Positions 62,396 through 64,000 of a stretch of DNA of 64,000 nt are shown piece by piece (position 1 is the stretch's first letter; each line of letters begins with the position of its first letter). The notes below the pieces were generated by a model that was given only the letters and a program-made list of their open reading frames with translations, ran no database searches and was not told where the DNA came from. Both the position numbers and the translations under genes were made by a program. This DNA is from UMGS1663 sp046964515 (GTDB taxonomy: Bacteria; Bacillota; Clostridia; TANB77; CAG-508), in contig JBKUYM010000006.1 in NCBI GenBank assembly GCA_046964515.1, positions 40,227 through 104,226 on the forward strand, read 5' to 3'.

Positions 62396-63139
62396 CTATT
62401 TCTTATTTAAAATTACACATACACCATAACACTTTGTGGGCAGACTGGGATTATATCTATTTTTTACAGACATTGTAAAAATACCAGTATTACTATCATA
62501 TGATGCCGTTATATCCGCTGATTGTACAGCGTCAGTTCCTATATATACATACCATTCATTTCTAGGACAATAAATAAAATCGGATAATGTATATTGTGTA
62601 TAATTCTCTACATTAGAAAAATCAATTTTTAATGGAGAACTATTAGATATAGAATCTGCTGTTCTTATTTCTACTGACTGGCCTCCGGTACCTGTTATCA
62701 ATTCTCCATTTACCCATGCTGTTTTTCCCTGTTTTATATCTTCTGCAGTTGCAGTAGCATTTTTAGTCTTTTGAAGCAATATCTTTCCTATATTACTAAC
62801 CATTACTTCTGCACTATCAGTTTCTTGTGTAGTCACACCTTCATTGGTAATTGCTGTGGCTATTGCACTTTTAAATTCTAATAATTTATTAATAGCTTCA
62901 TTATTTGCCTCATCCAAATTTCCTCCCATAATATTTAATTGACTATATAATTCATTTAGTTGTTTTGCTTCTTCTTCTTGTGCTAACATAGTATTTTCTT
63001 TTGCCTTTTGTGCCTTTGTAATAATACCATTATTCCCTACTAAAGTATTGATACTAATACCTGCTAAAATAATTAATATAATAATGGTTATTACAAGGGC
63101 TACTAAAGTAACCCCTTCTTGTTTTATTAATTTTTTCAT
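62396..63139 (-). CDS. Prepilin-like protein with unknown beta tail
   Basis: 247 aa. Prepilin-like start (KLIKQEG, VTLVALVITIIIL), shared middle (NKLLEFKSAIATAITNEGVTTQETDSAEVM), one KQGKTAWVNGELITGT module, then about 85 unique residues (SVEIRTADSISNSSPLKIDF...YNPSLPTKCYGVCVILNKK). Promoter with ACC-N4-GGT palindrome at 63199-63227; hairpin with CTAGTA arms at about 62358-62390 after it. Confidence 0.8.
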   Translation of the reverse strand: MKKLIKQEGVTLVALVITIIILIILAGISINTLVGNNGIITKAQKAKENTMLAQEEEAKQLNELYSQLNIMGGNLDEANNEAINKLLEFKSAIATAITNEGVTTQETDSAEVMVSNIGKILLQKTKNATATAEDIKQGKTAWVNGELITGTGGQSVEIRTADSISNSSPLKIDFSNVENYTQYTLSDFIYCPRNEWYVYIGTDAVQSADITASYDSNTGIFTMSVKNRYNPSLPTKCYGVCVILNKK

Positions 63140-63198
63140 CTGTTTCCATCCTCTCTTTTCTCTTATGTTTTCCTATTTTTTTCTTTTTAATCATTTAA

Positions 63199-63227
63199 AT
63201 TTTATATTACCAATCGGTTAATGTCAA
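63199..63227 (-). promoter_or_regulatory. Prepilin cassette promoter
   Basis: TTGACA, 17 bases containing AACCGATTGGTAA, TAAAAT on the minus strand. Confidence 0.8.
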
Positions 63228-63335
63228 TCTTTTTTCTTTTTTTACTATTTTCTCTTCTATTCTTTTTCTTTTCAATTTATTTTATGTAGTCTTTTGTATA
63301 TCAAAAAAAAAACTGATTAACAATTTATCAGTTTT

Positions 63336-64000
63336 CTAATTTAGGAGTTTATAAATTTTATTAGACTTATTATAAGACGCCCCGGAAATCTTAACAACGT
63401 CCCCTTTTACACATTTTCCAAGAACAAAATAAGTACTATAAGCACTTACTTTAAGGTATTCTGTTGTAAAACCGGTTATTGTTACACTATTAGAAATAGT
63501 ATCTGTAGAGGAAAAAGCAAAATACGTTCCATCTTCTGTAATCGTATAAGTTGTAGTTACTCCATAATTATTACCATTAAATTTTAATTCCCAATTACTA
63601 AAATCTTTTGCTTCATTATTTCCATCATTAAAACCATCATTATAACTGTTGTTTACATCTATTCCATTTCCCGTAATCTTATTACCATTTACCCATGCCG
63701 TAACACCATTACTTAAATTATTAGCCGTTGCTGTACCTACTGTCTGACTGGCTAAACTATTAGCTGTTATTTTTCCAGATCCATTATGATACCCTGCTGG
63801 AATTGTGTAACTTTGTCCACAATTTAAACTACTATTTATCGCTCCTCGATTAACCATGGTTCCTGTTAATAATTTTCCTCCACTATAGGCTTTATAACCA
63901 GATAAGATTTTATCAGCTGTGGCATTGGTTTGTGATAATAAGGAGTTTAAACTATTTAATTGATTTTGCAATTCTTGGATTTTAGCTTCTTTTTCACTCA
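63336..64000 (-). CDS. Prepilin-like protein, C-terminal part (start beyond window)
   Basis: The frame is open from the window edge: SEKEAKIQELQNQLNSLNSLL (split here as SEKEAKIQEL then the same coiled coil end as 61142-62242), then KILSGYKAYSGGKLLTGT, GYHNGSGKI and NGVTAWVNGNKITGN. The last 90 residues (from FSNWELKFNGNNYGVTTTY) are unique, with EDGTYFAFSSTDTISNSVTI and CVKGDVVKISG, a jelly-roll-like pattern. The N-terminus, coiled coil and promoter lie outside the window, so the prepilin start is inferred from kinship. Confidence 0.75.
   Translation of the reverse strand, partial: SEKEAKIQELQNQLNSLNSLLSQTNATADKILSGYKAYSGGKLLTGTMVNRGAINSSLNCGQSYTIPAGYHNGSGKITANSLASQTVGTATANNLSNGVTAWVNGNKITGNGIDVNNSYNDGFNDGNNEAKDFSNWELKFNGNNYGVTTTYTITEDGTYFAFSSTDTISNSVTITGFTTEYLKVSAYSTYFVLGKCVKGDVVKISGASYNKSNKIYKLLN

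Noticed and set aside
1..64000. CRISPR arrays, rRNA and tRNA genes
   Set aside because: No regularly spaced repeats, no conserved rRNA stretches and no cloverleaf with CCA-type ends were noticed on either strand.

Overview
The window looks like a stretch of a low-GC Gram-positive chromosome, probably an uncultured gut-type member of the Clostridia. Reasons: very AT-rich DNA, strong AGGAGG-type ribosome binding sites, near-consensus TTGACA/TATAAT promoters, pyruvate formate-lyase with its activase, a clostridial-type fatty-acid cluster, and sporulation genes (SpoIVFA/SpoIVFB-like, YyaC-like). No rRNA, tRNA or CRISPR array was seen. I could not place the organism further.

Layout. 1-5.6 kb: a P-type cation ATPase cut by the window edge, a double MazG-like pyrophosphatase, and a radical-SAM plus DUF4130 pair linked to DNA repair. 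5.7-12.9 kb: a two-component system next to a MacA/MacB-like export operon with two HlyD paralogues and a cadherin-like secreted protein. 13-19.4 kb: F420-ligase-like protein, XRE regulators, pflB-pflA, a metal-efflux permease and a patatin. 19.4-23.8 kb: a prepilin-like gene, a thioester/SpaA surface protein, and rpsF-ssb-rpsR. 23.9-30.5 kb: regulators, sporulation genes, a DEAD-box helicase with an attenuator-like leader, and ldh. 30.6-32.1 kb: a small accessory patch between 22-bp direct repeats. 32.1-61 kb: a type II fatty-acid synthesis region, read leftward as fabH-fabD-fabG / fabF-accB-fabZ-accC / fabK-like / accD-accA-fabI. 61-64 kb: more prepilin-like genes.

Two things stand out. First, fifteen genes share a prepilin-like N-terminus and a conserved upstream region, but their C-terminal domains are all different (discoidin-like, C1q/TNF-like, SUMF1/C-type-lectin-like, tandem repeats and unknown folds). 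They interrupt the fatty-acid cluster in blocks. Four copies of one operator-promoter unit still tie the separated fatty-acid blocks together.

Second, six genes (including accA, the ABC ATPase and the YyaC-like gene) need one +1 frameshift, and in every case the extra base turns a conserved glycine codon GGN into an in-frame CGG. A seventh, fabI, has the same geometry at GGG. By eye I found no in-frame CGG in any intact long gene; it occurs once each in four short plus-strand ORFs. This could be programmed or quadruplet decoding at CGG, or a systematic sequence artefact; the two can be separated by experiment.
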